Assembly: GCA_910587555.1 (NCBI GenBank)
Contig: CAJULV010000072.1
Coordinates: forward strand, 3,066-18,679
Direction: 5' to 3'
From: an uncultured Acetatifactor sp.
GTDB taxonomy: Bacteria; Bacillota; Clostridia; Lachnospirales; Lachnospiraceae
DNA: 15,614 nt
Shown here in pieces: positions 6,658 through 14,443 of this stretch; the stretch's first letter is position 1, and each line of letters starts with the position of its first letter. The notes beneath the pieces are model-generated. The model saw only the letters and a program-made list of their open reading frames with translations, was not told where the DNA came from and searched no databases. A program made the translations under genes and the position numbers.

Positions 6658-7767
6658 TTATTCGGCATCTTCCTCCCGGAACCCAACTGCCGCATCCGCA
6701 TCATCATTCGCTTCCGAAATTGCCATAGCCTTAATACTAAGAGAAATCTTCTTGTCAGCCTCATTGAAGTCCACAATCTTCGCCGTAACCTCTTCACCGA
6801 TGCGCAGCACATCAGAAGGCTTTTCCACATGCTCCCTGGAAATCTGGGACACATGAAGCAGCGCGTCCACACCGGGTTCCAGTTCGATAAATGCACCGAA
6901 GTCTGTCATCCTGGCAACTCTGCCGGTCACCACATTGCCGATTGCGTATTTATCCGCCGCATCCCTCCAGGGATTCTGATCTTCAAACTTTAAGGAAAGC
7001 GCAACCTTACTTCCGTTGATCTCCTTGATCAGCACATTCAGCTTATCTCCTACCTTAAATACTTTTCTGGGATGTTCTACATGTCCCCAGGACATCTCGG
7101 AAATATGCAGCAGTCCGTCAGCGCCGCCAAGGTCAACAAAGGCTCCGAAATCCGTCACATTCTTTACGACGCCTTCCACCACATCGCCCTCATGAATCCT
7201 CTCAAACAGCTCTCTCTGCATCTCTGCCTTGCGGGCTACGATAAGCTGCCTGCGGTCGCCGATATAGCGTCTCCTCTTGGGATTGTACTCGCTGATTACA
7301 AATTCAATCTCCTGTCCCATATACTTGGTCAGGTCCTTCTCATAAGTATCAGATACCAGGCTAGCGGGGATAAACACCCTCACTTCCTCCACAATCACGC
7401 TCAAGCCGCCCTCAAGTACCTGCACGACAGTTGCCTTCAGGACTTCTCTGTTATTGTACGCTTCCTCGATTCTCTTGTTGCCTCTGTCAGCGGCCAGACG
7501 CTTGTAAGTCAGCACTACCTGTCCTTCTCCATCATTCACCTTCAGGATTTTCACTTCCATGACATCCCCGGGCTTTACTACCGCTGTAAGGTCTACGCTG
7601 GAATCATTGGTATACTCATTCTTCGTAAGAATGCCATCGGACTTATATCCGATATTCAATACAATCTCATCAGTCTTTACATCGATGACTGTGCCTTCGA
7701 CCACATCTCCTGAGTGTATTGTCTTGATTGTGTCTTCCAACATCTGTTCAAAAGTTAATTCTGACAT
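6658..7767 (-). CDS. rpsA: S1 RNA-binding domain protein (RpsA/YpfD-like, four S1 repeats)
   Basis: The 369-residue protein is the Firmicutes form of ribosomal protein S1, which binds single-stranded mRNA; in this group its ribosomal role is less firm than in Proteobacteria. Four S1 repeats are visible, at about residues 17-90, 108-178, 191-261 and 275-347. Repeats 3 and 4 carry the classical NVTDFGAFVDL and RMTDFGAFIEL strands, repeats 1 and 2 are more diverged, and an acidic tail follows. The ATG at 7765-7767 is preferred, with GAGGAGG 9 bases upstream; a TTG upstream in frame lies on that very site. The start lies inside ispH, overlapping it by 20 bases in another frame, so translation is probably coupled. 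In some clostridia the two are a single fused protein. Confidence 0.93.
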   Translation of the reverse strand: MSELTFEQMLEDTIKTIHSGDVVEGTVIDVKTDEIVLNIGYKSDGILTKNEYTNDSSVDLTAVVKPGDVMEVKILKVNDGEGQVVLTYKRLAADRGNKRIEEAYNNREVLKATVVQVLEGGLSVIVEEVRVFIPASLVSDTYEKDLTKYMGQEIEFVISEYNPKRRRYIGDRRQLIVARKAEMQRELFERIHEGDVVEGVVKNVTDFGAFVDLGGADGLLHISEMSWGHVEHPRKVFKVGDKLNVLIKEINGSKVALSLKFEDQNPWRDAADKYAIGNVVTGRVARMTDFGAFIELEPGVDALLHVSQISREHVEKPSDVLRIGEEVTAKIVDFNEADKKISLSIKAMAISEANDDADAAVGFREEDAE

Positions 7768-8635
7768 AATTTTGAACCTCCTCAATTAATTTGTTTGGGG
7801 TGGAAGCCCCCGCTGTAATACCCACCAGTCGAGCAGTTTTAGGTAATTCTAAACACAGGTCCTCGAGTGTCTGTATAAAATAGGTATGCGCACATTCCTC
7901 ACTGCAGATTTCATACAATCTCCTGGTGTTAGAGCTGTGCTTACCGCCTATCACAATCATTACGTCAGCTTCTGCTGCAAGCGCCCTTGCAGAACGCTGG
8001 CGCTCTTCCGTAGCGTTACAGATAGTATTTACAACACTACCATTATAACCTCTTTCTTCCAAAATTTCAACTATGCCTTGAAATTTATTGTAGTTAAATG
8101 TCGTTTGTGCCACCACACATACCTTTTTACCCTGGGAAAGCTGAAATTTCCGGGCTTCTTCTTCATTTTTAATGACTGTGACAGGCCCCCTGCACCATCC
8201 GATAATACCTTCCACCTCCGGATGGCCGGCATTTCCGACAATGACAATATGCTTTCCTTTCCTGCTCTCCTCCTCCGCCTTCTTCTGGATCCGTCTCACA
8301 AAAGGGCAGGTTGCGTCGATGCATTCCAGATGCTTCTCCTGCAGGATGGTGAAGATCTCCTCCGGAACGCCATGGGCACGGATGATGACACTGGCGGGAG
8401 ACGCTGCCCCGGAACCCCCTGCCTCCTGCCCGACTTCGGACAGTTCCGTCAGCTCTTCCCTGGTCTCCAGAACCCGGACGCCCTTTTCCGCCAGATCCCT
8501 CACCACTTCCTCATTGTTCACAATGGAACCATAGGTATAGATAGTTTTCCCGTTTTTTATCTGTTCATACACGGTATCCACAGCACGCTTCACGCCAAAG
8601 CAGAAACCCATGTGCTCCGCAAGTTTTACTTCCAT
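7748..8635 (-). CDS. ispH: 4-hydroxy-3-methylbut-2-enyl diphosphate reductase IspH
   Basis: IspH performs the last step of the MEP isoprenoid pathway, reducing HMBPP to IPP and DMAPP with a [4Fe-4S] cluster. The 295-residue protein shows the three cluster cysteines in MGFCFGVKRA (Cys12), DATCPFVRRI and NTICNATEERQ. It also shows the active-site motifs RAHGVP, GHPEVEG (with the catalytic Glu), AQTTFN, SSNTRRL and GASTPN. One substrate-site residue differs: the segment usually reading (I/V)HN reads VNN here, so Asn40 (codon AAC, 8516-8518) stands where E. coli has His41. A small Gly/Ala/Ser-rich expansion lies before RAHGVP (about residues 66-80). The ATG has GGGAG upstream. cmk ends 36 bases before the gene, and S1 starts inside its end. 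Confidence 0.96.
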   Translation of the reverse strand: MEVKLAEHMGFCFGVKRAVDTVYEQIKNGKTIYTYGSIVNNEEVVRDLAEKGVRVLETREELTELSEVGQEAGGSGAASPASVIIRAHGVPEEIFTILQEKHLECIDATCPFVRRIQKKAEEESRKGKHIVIVGNAGHPEVEGIIGWCRGPVTVIKNEEEARKFQLSQGKKVCVVAQTTFNYNKFQGIVEILEERGYNGSVVNTICNATEERQRSARALAAEADVMIVIGGKHSSNTRRLYEICSEECAHTYFIQTLEDLCLELPKTARLVGITAGASTPNKLIEEVQNYVRINF

Positions 8636-8671
8636 ACAATCTCCCGCCTTCCGCAGACAGCCCGCAACAGT

Positions 8672-9340
8672 TCAGGCCCTGGCCTGTCCGCAGAGTTTTG
8701 TTATTTCGGCTATCACTTCCTCCTGGGTCATGTCCGAGGTATCCACCAGTACGGCGTCCTCCGCCTGTTTTAAGGGAGACATCTCCCTGTGCATGTCGCG
8801 GTAGTCCCTGTCCTCGATATCCGCCTTGATCTGCTGCAAGTCGCAGATTTCTCCTTTGGCAGTCAGCTCATCGTATCTGCGCTTTGCACGCACGTCGCTG
8901 CCGGCGGTGAGATAGATTTTCAGCTGCGCCTCCGGAAGCACGCAGGTGCCGATGTCACGCCCGTCCATGATGCAGTCGCTCCGGGCGGCAAGGGCTTTCT
9001 GGAGCCTGACCATGTTCTCCCGCACCAGGGGAACCGGACTGATAACGGAGGCGGCTTCCCCCACCTCCTCGGTGCGGATATACCCGTTTACGTTTTCTCC
9101 GTTGAGACAGACTACCTGAACGCCGTCCTCATAGCGTATGGTAATATCCGCCCGGGTACAGTTTTCCGCTATCTTCCCGCTGTCCTTTAAGTCCACACCC
9201 TCCCGCAGCATAAACAGCGCCATGGCCCGGTACATCGCGCCTGTGTCCACATAGATCAGGCCCATCTCCTTTGCCACCGCCCTGGCCACGGTGCTTTTTC
9301 CGGCCCCTGCGGGACCGTCCATTGCCACATTAAAGCTCAT
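8672..9340 (-). CDS. cmk: (d)CMP kinase
   Basis: Cytidylate kinase phosphorylates CMP and dCMP with ATP in pyrimidine nucleotide supply. The start is taken as the ATG at 9338-9340, with AGGAGG 9 bases before it; the ATG three codons upstream touches the ribosome binding site directly. The product of 222 residues is normal for the family. The P-loop GPAGAGKST (9-17) is followed by VDTGAMYRA (31-39), the CMP-binding MDGRDIGTCVLPEA (125-138), the lid arginines in RAKRRYDEL (151-159), and DRDYRDMHREMSPL (177-190). It is followed by ispH and S1, a gene neighbourhood common in Firmicutes. Confidence 0.97.
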   Translation of the reverse strand: MSFNVAMDGPAGAGKSTVARAVAKEMGLIYVDTGAMYRAMALFMLREGVDLKDSGKIAENCTRADITIRYEDGVQVVCLNGENVNGYIRTEEVGEAASVISPVPLVRENMVRLQKALAARSDCIMDGRDIGTCVLPEAQLKIYLTAGSDVRAKRRYDELTAKGEICDLQQIKADIEDRDYRDMHREMSPLKQAEDAVLVDTSDMTQEEVIAEITKLCGQARA

Positions 9341-9386
9341 TTTCCACATCCTCCTATCAAATTTAGTCTGACCCCCGGAACCGTAA

Positions 9387-10916
9387 TCAATCCAACGCGG
9401 GAAGCAGAACAGATGTCTTGCCGCTTCCGCAAAAAGAATGTAGTATCAGGGAATCCCCCTGAGATACCAGCTCCCTGGGCAGCTTAAAATACACATTCCC
9501 TTCTATGGTCTCGCCGACTGCCAGCATCTCTCCATACATATCCTCCAGTCCCAGATTTATGATATCCTGCGGACGGTAAAGATTCGCCTCACTGTCGGCA
9601 ATCATTCCGGAGAACTGATCCTCCGAGCCTGATTCAACCACGACAGGAAAAACCCTTACATCCAGGCTGCCTGTATTTTTCAGACGCAGCCGAATCCTGG
9701 TCCATACATTCTCCTCATTGGACTCCACATAGAAAAAACCTGTTCCCATGCGCTCATAAAGCTCCATCTCCAACAGCGTGACCTGGATGCCTCCCGCCTC
9801 CCCTGTCTGGTCCTGGGTCACCGCGTCTTCAAAGGCTTTCTGTATCTCCGGAAGCCGCTCCAGGCGCTCCGCCTCCATGGCCGCCTGCATTTTTTCCGGA
9901 GTGGAAAAAGAAATGTCCTGACCGGTGAAGGCCTGCACCGCATAGTAGGCGCGTCCCTCGCTTTCTTTTTCCACCAGTTCCTCATCTCCGCTCAAAACCT
10001 CATAGGAAACCACCGCTTCCCTGTTTTTAAATTCCTGGAAAAATCGTATTGTCAGCCCGTTTCCGGAAGCCGTAAAGCTGTCGTCCGTCACCTCCGTCAC
10101 AAGCCCCTGCGACGATAAAACCTGATAAGTGCCGCCATAATTCAGTCCATATGCACCCTTGTTCACCAGATCATATACGGTTATGCTTCCGTCCTCTCCT
10201 TCTCCCATGGCCCCGGTACACATGTCCTTGTACCGCTCTATGTCAGCCTCCGAGAACATCGCCTCATCCCTGGGAATCATGTAGTTATATGAATTGAAGA
10301 TATGGCAGAGCCTTAAGTCCTCCTTAAACTGCACAGGATCCAGTTCTGACGCCATGATGCCGAATTCTTTATTTACCTGATATGTGTAGCGCGTCTTAAT
10401 CCGGATCTGGTATCCCGGAAACTCCTTCTGCGTCTGCCCTTCCGGCTTAATCACGATCAGGCATGAACTCCGCAGCGTCTCGAAGGCCCTGCTCTCCACA
10501 CAGTCTGACACCAGTTTCACCACATTCTCGGCCAGAGAATCCAATTCGCCGTAATCCTGATAATAGATATACACATTATAATCGTCTTCTGCCTTTTCGC
10601 AGGAGAGTCCCAGACGCTCCGCTCCCCCGTAAAGCATCTGGGCCGCATAATCATCATGGTATCTCCAGTCCGCACTCTCCTCTATTTTGCCCTCCTCCAC
10701 CGTAAACGTAACTTCCGGGTACTCCGCAAGCGTCACCTTGTAGGAAGGACTTCCTTCCGTCTCTTCCTTCTGAATCTCAAAATCCCAGGAACCGTATCGG
10801 GACTCCAGATAATCCCGGATTTCCTTCGTCTCCAGTCCCTGGACCATGCTGCAGCCGGTTACACCCAACAGGCAAATCATCACGGCTCCCCTCAAAACCC
10901 ACCGAAAAAGATTCAT
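9387..10916 (-). CDS. Predicted lipoprotein of unknown function
   Basis: I do not recognise this 509-residue protein as a whole. The N-terminus is a clear lipoprotein signal: positively charged start, hydrophobic stretch and lipobox VTGC, with Cys22 as the lipidated residue, so it should be anchored on the outer face of the membrane. The middle (about 30-350) is acidic and rich in Tyr and Glu, with no motif I can name. The C-terminal part (about 375-509) has alternating strands and a late Gly-Glu turn (AVGETIEGNVYFKLP). It resembles immunoglobulin-like DUF4352-type domains of Gram-positive lipoproteins; this is inference. Its ATG overlaps the stop of the upstream flavoprotein gene (ATGA), with GGGAG 7 bases upstream, indicating translational coupling. 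cmk follows after 46 bases. Confidence 0.8.
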   Translation of the reverse strand: MNLFRWVLRGAVMICLLGVTGCSMVQGLETKEIRDYLESRYGSWDFEIQKEETEGSPSYKVTLAEYPEVTFTVEEGKIEESADWRYHDDYAAQMLYGGAERLGLSCEKAEDDYNVYIYYQDYGELDSLAENVVKLVSDCVESRAFETLRSSCLIVIKPEGQTQKEFPGYQIRIKTRYTYQVNKEFGIMASELDPVQFKEDLRLCHIFNSYNYMIPRDEAMFSEADIERYKDMCTGAMGEGEDGSITVYDLVNKGAYGLNYGGTYQVLSSQGLVTEVTDDSFTASGNGLTIRFFQEFKNREAVVSYEVLSGDEELVEKESEGRAYYAVQAFTGQDISFSTPEKMQAAMEAERLERLPEIQKAFEDAVTQDQTGEAGGIQVTLLEMELYERMGTGFFYVESNEENVWTRIRLRLKNTGSLDVRVFPVVVESGSEDQFSGMIADSEANLYRPQDIINLGLEDMYGEMLAVGETIEGNVYFKLPRELVSQGDSLILHSFCGSGKTSVLLPALD

Positions 10917-12307
10917 AAATTTTCTCCCTTCTTCTGCGTCTGGGAACTGCCGGCCAGATGTCCCGTGGACCAGGCAATCTGCAGATTATATCCTCCGGTC
11001 AGGGCGTCCACATCCAGTACTTCCCCTGCAAAATACAGCCCTTTCACCTTTTTGGACTCCATGGTGGAGGGATTGATCTCCTTCACGGAGACCCCTCCCC
11101 TGGTGATGATGGCTTCCTCAAAACCCCTTACCCCGGTGACTGTCAGCGGCAGTTTCTTGATCAGGGCGGCAAAACGCCTGCGCTCCTCCCTGGTGACTTC
11201 ATTCACTTTCTTATCCGGATGGATGCCGGAAAGCTCCACCATCACCGGAATCAGACTGGCCGGAAATAATCCGCCCCAGGCGTTTTTAAACTGCTTTCCC
11301 TTATTTGCCTCCAGGTCCCGCAGCAGGCGGCGGTCCAGCTGTTCCAAGTCAAGAGCAGGCTTTAAGTCGATATAGAGCATTGCCTTAGACTGCCCGTAAA
11401 AACTGCTGGCAGACAGAACCAGTGGCCCGCTGACTCCAAAGTGGGTGAAGAGCATCTCTCCAAAACCCTCGTAAACCTCCCTGCCGCCGCTGTTCATCCG
11501 CAGGGAGACATTTTTCAGCGACAATCCCATAAGCCGGGAACACCACTTTTCTTCTATATTAAAGGGTACCAGTGACGGTCTTGTCTCCGTCACCTGATGT
11601 CCTGCCTTTCTGGCAAATCCATAACCGTCTCCCGTGGAACCTGTGGAAGGATAGGAAATGCCGCCTGTGCAGACAATGCAGCCGTCAGCGGAGAGCGTCC
11701 TGCCGTCAGCCAGACGGACCCCTGTAATCTTCCCCTGCGCAGTCTGCGCTTTCCCCTTTGTTCCCGATTTTTCGGTCTCCCGGGACTTTGCATGACGCTT
11801 CCCCGGAAGGTTGTTTTCCCCGGCCCTTTCCGTGCAGCTTCCTGCATCGTCCACAGGCGGCCCGTCTTCCGGAGATGCTGCCTCTTCCGGTCCCTCCCAA
11901 ATCAGTTCCTTCACCGCTGTATGCAAAAGGATTTCCACCTTGCGCTTTTTCAATTCTCTCTGAAAGGCGGCAATCACATCCGACGAATGGTCCGACACGG
12001 GAAAAACCCGCTCTCCCCGTTCCGTCTTCAGGGGACAGCCTGCCTTCTCCAGAAAGTCCATCACCGCCCGATTATCATAATCAGTAAAGGCGCTGTACAG
12101 GAACTTTCCATTGCTCCGGACATTGGCAAACAAGGTCTCCATGTCCGCGGCATTGGTCACATTGCAGCGGCCCTTACCCGTGATGAACAGCTTTTTGCCC
12201 AACTTTTCGTTCTTTTCAATGAGGCAGACCCTGCAGCCCTGGTCTGCAGCCGCCAATGCCGCCATCATTCCCGCGGCTCCTCCGCCCACAACAATCACCT
12301 TTCTCAA
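10913..12307 (-). CDS. HI0933/BaiN-like NAD(P)/FAD-dependent oxidoreductase
   Basis: This cytoplasmic flavoprotein belongs to the HI0933 family, whose members are variously named aminoacetone oxidase-like or BaiN; the substrate cannot be read from sequence. The N-terminal FAD-binding motif VVGGGAAGMMAA (6-17) is followed by EKNEKLGKKLFITGKGRCN (31-49), a family hallmark. Further on come CTGGISYPSTGSTGDGY and, near the end, LYFAGEVLDVDALTGGYN. Translation begins at a TTG (12305-12307): AGGAG lies 9 bases upstream, and no other start codon precedes the FAD motif. A hydrophilic Gly/Glu/Lys-rich insert (about residues 138-191) brings the length to 464, against roughly 400-420 for typical members. 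The lipoprotein gene overlaps its end by 3-4 bases. Confidence 0.92.
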   Translation of the reverse strand: MRKVIVVGGGAAGMMAALAAADQGCRVCLIEKNEKLGKKLFITGKGRCNVTNAADMETLFANVRSNGKFLYSAFTDYDNRAVMDFLEKAGCPLKTERGERVFPVSDHSSDVIAAFQRELKKRKVEILLHTAVKELIWEGPEEAASPEDGPPVDDAGSCTERAGENNLPGKRHAKSRETEKSGTKGKAQTAQGKITGVRLADGRTLSADGCIVCTGGISYPSTGSTGDGYGFARKAGHQVTETRPSLVPFNIEEKWCSRLMGLSLKNVSLRMNSGGREVYEGFGEMLFTHFGVSGPLVLSASSFYGQSKAMLYIDLKPALDLEQLDRRLLRDLEANKGKQFKNAWGGLFPASLIPVMVELSGIHPDKKVNEVTREERRRFAALIKKLPLTVTGVRGFEEAIITRGGVSVKEINPSTMESKKVKGLYFAGEVLDVDALTGGYNLQIAWSTGHLAGSSQTQKKGENL

Positions 12308-12388
12308 CGCCCTGTTCTCCTGTTCCGACCCAATTTCATTTCTGCCCCATGTTCCCGGCTTCGCCGCTCAACATAATATATCGTTCCT

Positions 12389-12817
12389 TCATGTCCCTAA
12401 TAATTTCTGGTAAATATTCTGCCCATGCATTTCATATATCACTTTATAGCCGCATTTCCCGTAAAAAGGATCTGCATCGGACCCCAAAGTAATATACCGG
12501 AATCCTGCCTTGACGGCTTCCTTCTCAAATCTATCCATCAATCCCCTGGTAATCCCCTGCCTGCGATGCTCCGGCGCACATGCCACAAACCCGCAGACCA
12601 GGCTCTCCGCGCTTTCCCGCCTGCCGAGGACTGCGGAAATCACATGGCCGCCCTCATGGGCATATACCAAAAGCTTACTGTCTGACTTTACTCTTTCTTT
12701 CCAGTCATCGTATCTGTAATTTTCAATATTCCGCAGATGCTGTCCCAAAATATCATAGCAAAAATCCAATACCTGCTTTAACTGCTCTTCCGTCTCAATA
12801 TAAGATATCTCATACAT
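12389..12817 (-). CDS. GNAT-family N-acetyltransferase
   Basis: This is a small soluble acetyltransferase of 142 residues that should transfer an acetyl group from acetyl-CoA to an unknown amine. Motif A is seen as VACAPEHRRQGITRGLM (78-94), whose RRQGIT segment forms the acetyl-CoA pyrophosphate loop. A later GSDADPFYGKCGYKV (112-126) is the usual GNAT motif B region with a Tyr in place to act as general acid. The ATG follows a G-rich site (GGGGG) 9 bases upstream. It lies 81 bases before the flavoprotein gene and about 170 bases after oadA, so it may head the downstream run or stand alone. Confidence 0.9.
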   Translation of the reverse strand: MYEISYIETEEQLKQVLDFCYDILGQHLRNIENYRYDDWKERVKSDSKLLVYAHEGGHVISAVLGRRESAESLVCGFVACAPEHRRQGITRGLMDRFEKEAVKAGFRYITLGSDADPFYGKCGYKVIYEMHGQNIYQKLLGT

Positions 12818-12988
12818 ATTTTCCGGCCCCCTTCATCCATTACAGAAAATGGCAGAAAATACCGACGCGTCCTGCCTATCGCCCTGGCGCCGGCACTTCC
12901 TGCCGCTCTATCCTTTTCCGGAAAGGAAACTTTACGCTGCTAAACCGCCGCGTCTCCCGGAACAGACTCTATGAAAACCTCCTACCCC
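12818..12988 (-). other. Intergenic region between oadA and the acetyltransferase gene
   Basis: This 171-base gap holds no gene. On the minus strand an AGGAGG sequence (12978-12983) lies just after the oadA stop but is followed by no usable start codon; the frame that could use it ends after about ten codons. A perfect short inverted repeat, TCCTTT with AAAGGA, lies in the middle (about 12910-12926). A GC-rich inverted repeat followed by TATTTTCTG could act as a weak terminator for oadA. No convincing promoter was seen. Confidence 0.5.
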
Positions 12989-14416
12989 TTATACAGGGTA
13001 AGCGCCGTTCTTGGTATCCGCCTGGGTCATGTCCACCTTCTCCTGCTGTGCCTGACGGTACTTGAAGAAGTCCATGGCAACCTGGGGGAACAATGCATAG
13101 GACAGCACGTCCTCATCCTGCTGCTTCCATTCCTTCATCTCGGACTCCAGTTTATCCATCTCATTCTCCAGCATATCCGCATAACGGCAGGTAATTCTCT
13201 CCTCGCCGGGGATAACCTTGTCGATGATCTCCTGGTTCATGGGCTTTACGGTCTGACCGTACTCGCCGCGCAGAACCGCCTTGGTCTCCTTGGTAGCCAT
13301 CTTGTACCGCTCGCCCATAAGTACATTGAACACGGCCTGGGTACCCACGATCTGGGAGGAAGGCGTAACCAGGGGCGGCTCGCCCAGATCCTTACGCACC
13401 TCGGGAATCTCCTTCAGCACATCGTAATATCTGTCTTCCGCGTTCTGCTCCTTGAGCTGGCTCACCATGTTGGAAAGCATGCCGCCGGGCACCTGGTACA
13501 GCAATGTCTTGATATCCACGCCCATCACCTTGGGATTGAGCAGACCGCTCTTCAAGCACTCATCCCTGTAAGGACGGAAGTAATCGGCGATCTCTGCCAG
13601 TAGATTCTGGTCAAATCCGGTATCGTAAGGCGTGCCCCGGAAAGTCTCCACCATAACCTCGGTTGCAGGCTGTGAAGTACCCAGAGCCAGAGGACTCATG
13701 GCAGTATCAATGACATCCACCCCTGCTTCCACTGCCTTCAGATAGGTCATGCTTGCCACACCGGAGGTGTAGTGGGTATGCAGCTGTATGGGCAGCTTGG
13801 TGCCGCTCTTCATGGCGGTGATCAGCTCGGAAGCCTTATAAGGCACCAACAGACCCGCCATATCCTTGATACAGATGGAATCCGCGCCCATCTCCTCGAT
13901 CTTCTTCGCCATATTCGTCCAGTACTCCAGGGTATAGGCATCCCCCAAAGTATAGGACAGGGCAACCTGGGCATGGCCTCTGCCTTCCTGCTGCTTCATC
14001 CTGTTGGTGGCGTTTACGGCCTCCTGCAGATTGCGCAGGTCATTCAGACAGTCGAAAATACGAATGATATCGATACCGTTGGAGATGGACTTCTGTACGA
14101 AGGCATCCACCACGTCATCCGCATAGGGCCTGTAACCCAGAATATTCTGGCCGCGGAACAGCATCTGCAGCTTTGTGTTCTTGAACCCGTCACGCAGCTT
14201 GCGCAGTCTCTCCCAGGGATCTTCCTTCAGGAAACGAAGGGAAGCGTCAAAAGTAGCGCCGCCCCAGCACTCTACGGAATGGTATCCCACCTTATCCATC
14301 TTCTCCACGATGGGAAGCATGAAATCGGTAGGCATTCTCGTAGCAATCAGGGACTGATGCGCGTCACGCAGTATGGTTTCCGTAATTTTAATCGGTTTTT
14401 TTGCTTGTTCTGACAT
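12989..14416 (-). CDS. oadA: Biotin-dependent decarboxylase carboxyltransferase (alpha) subunit, oxaloacetate decarboxylase/PycB type
   Basis: This soluble subunit moves a carboxyl group from a 2-oxo acid, probably oxaloacetate, onto a biotin carrier. The 475-residue protein has the full carboxyltransferase TIM barrel and its helical follow-on domain. Visible motifs are TETILRDAHQS (metal ligand Asp18), CWGGATFDASLRFL, MLFRGQNILGYR, IRIFDCLND, ICIKDMAGLL (Lys184, the lysine carbamylated in the family) and QLHTHYTSGV (metal ligands His213 and His215). No C-terminal biotin domain with an MKM motif follows, so biotin must be on a separate protein. The ATG has GGAGG 10 bases upstream and lies 27 bases after the beta-subunit gene. 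Pyruvate carboxylase subunit B is the alternative name, but the partner membrane pump favours a decarboxylase. Confidence 0.92.
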   Translation of the reverse strand: MSEQAKKPIKITETILRDAHQSLIATRMPTDFMLPIVEKMDKVGYHSVECWGGATFDASLRFLKEDPWERLRKLRDGFKNTKLQMLFRGQNILGYRPYADDVVDAFVQKSISNGIDIIRIFDCLNDLRNLQEAVNATNRMKQQEGRGHAQVALSYTLGDAYTLEYWTNMAKKIEEMGADSICIKDMAGLLVPYKASELITAMKSGTKLPIQLHTHYTSGVASMTYLKAVEAGVDVIDTAMSPLALGTSQPATEVMVETFRGTPYDTGFDQNLLAEIADYFRPYRDECLKSGLLNPKVMGVDIKTLLYQVPGGMLSNMVSQLKEQNAEDRYYDVLKEIPEVRKDLGEPPLVTPSSQIVGTQAVFNVLMGERYKMATKETKAVLRGEYGQTVKPMNQEIIDKVIPGEERITCRYADMLENEMDKLESEMKEWKQQDEDVLSYALFPQVAMDFFKYRQAQQEKVDMTQADTKNGAYPV

Positions 14417-14443
14417 TTACGAATTTCCTCCATCAATTATATT

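Noticed and set aside
7748..7767. Programmed frameshift fusing IspH to S1
   Set aside because: No slippery heptamer is evident, and the S1 start has its own strong ribosome binding site.
9360..9390. Promoter directly before cmk
   Set aside because: TTGATT and TAAATT can be found but are 19 bases apart and poor matches; read-through from the upstream genes explains expression.
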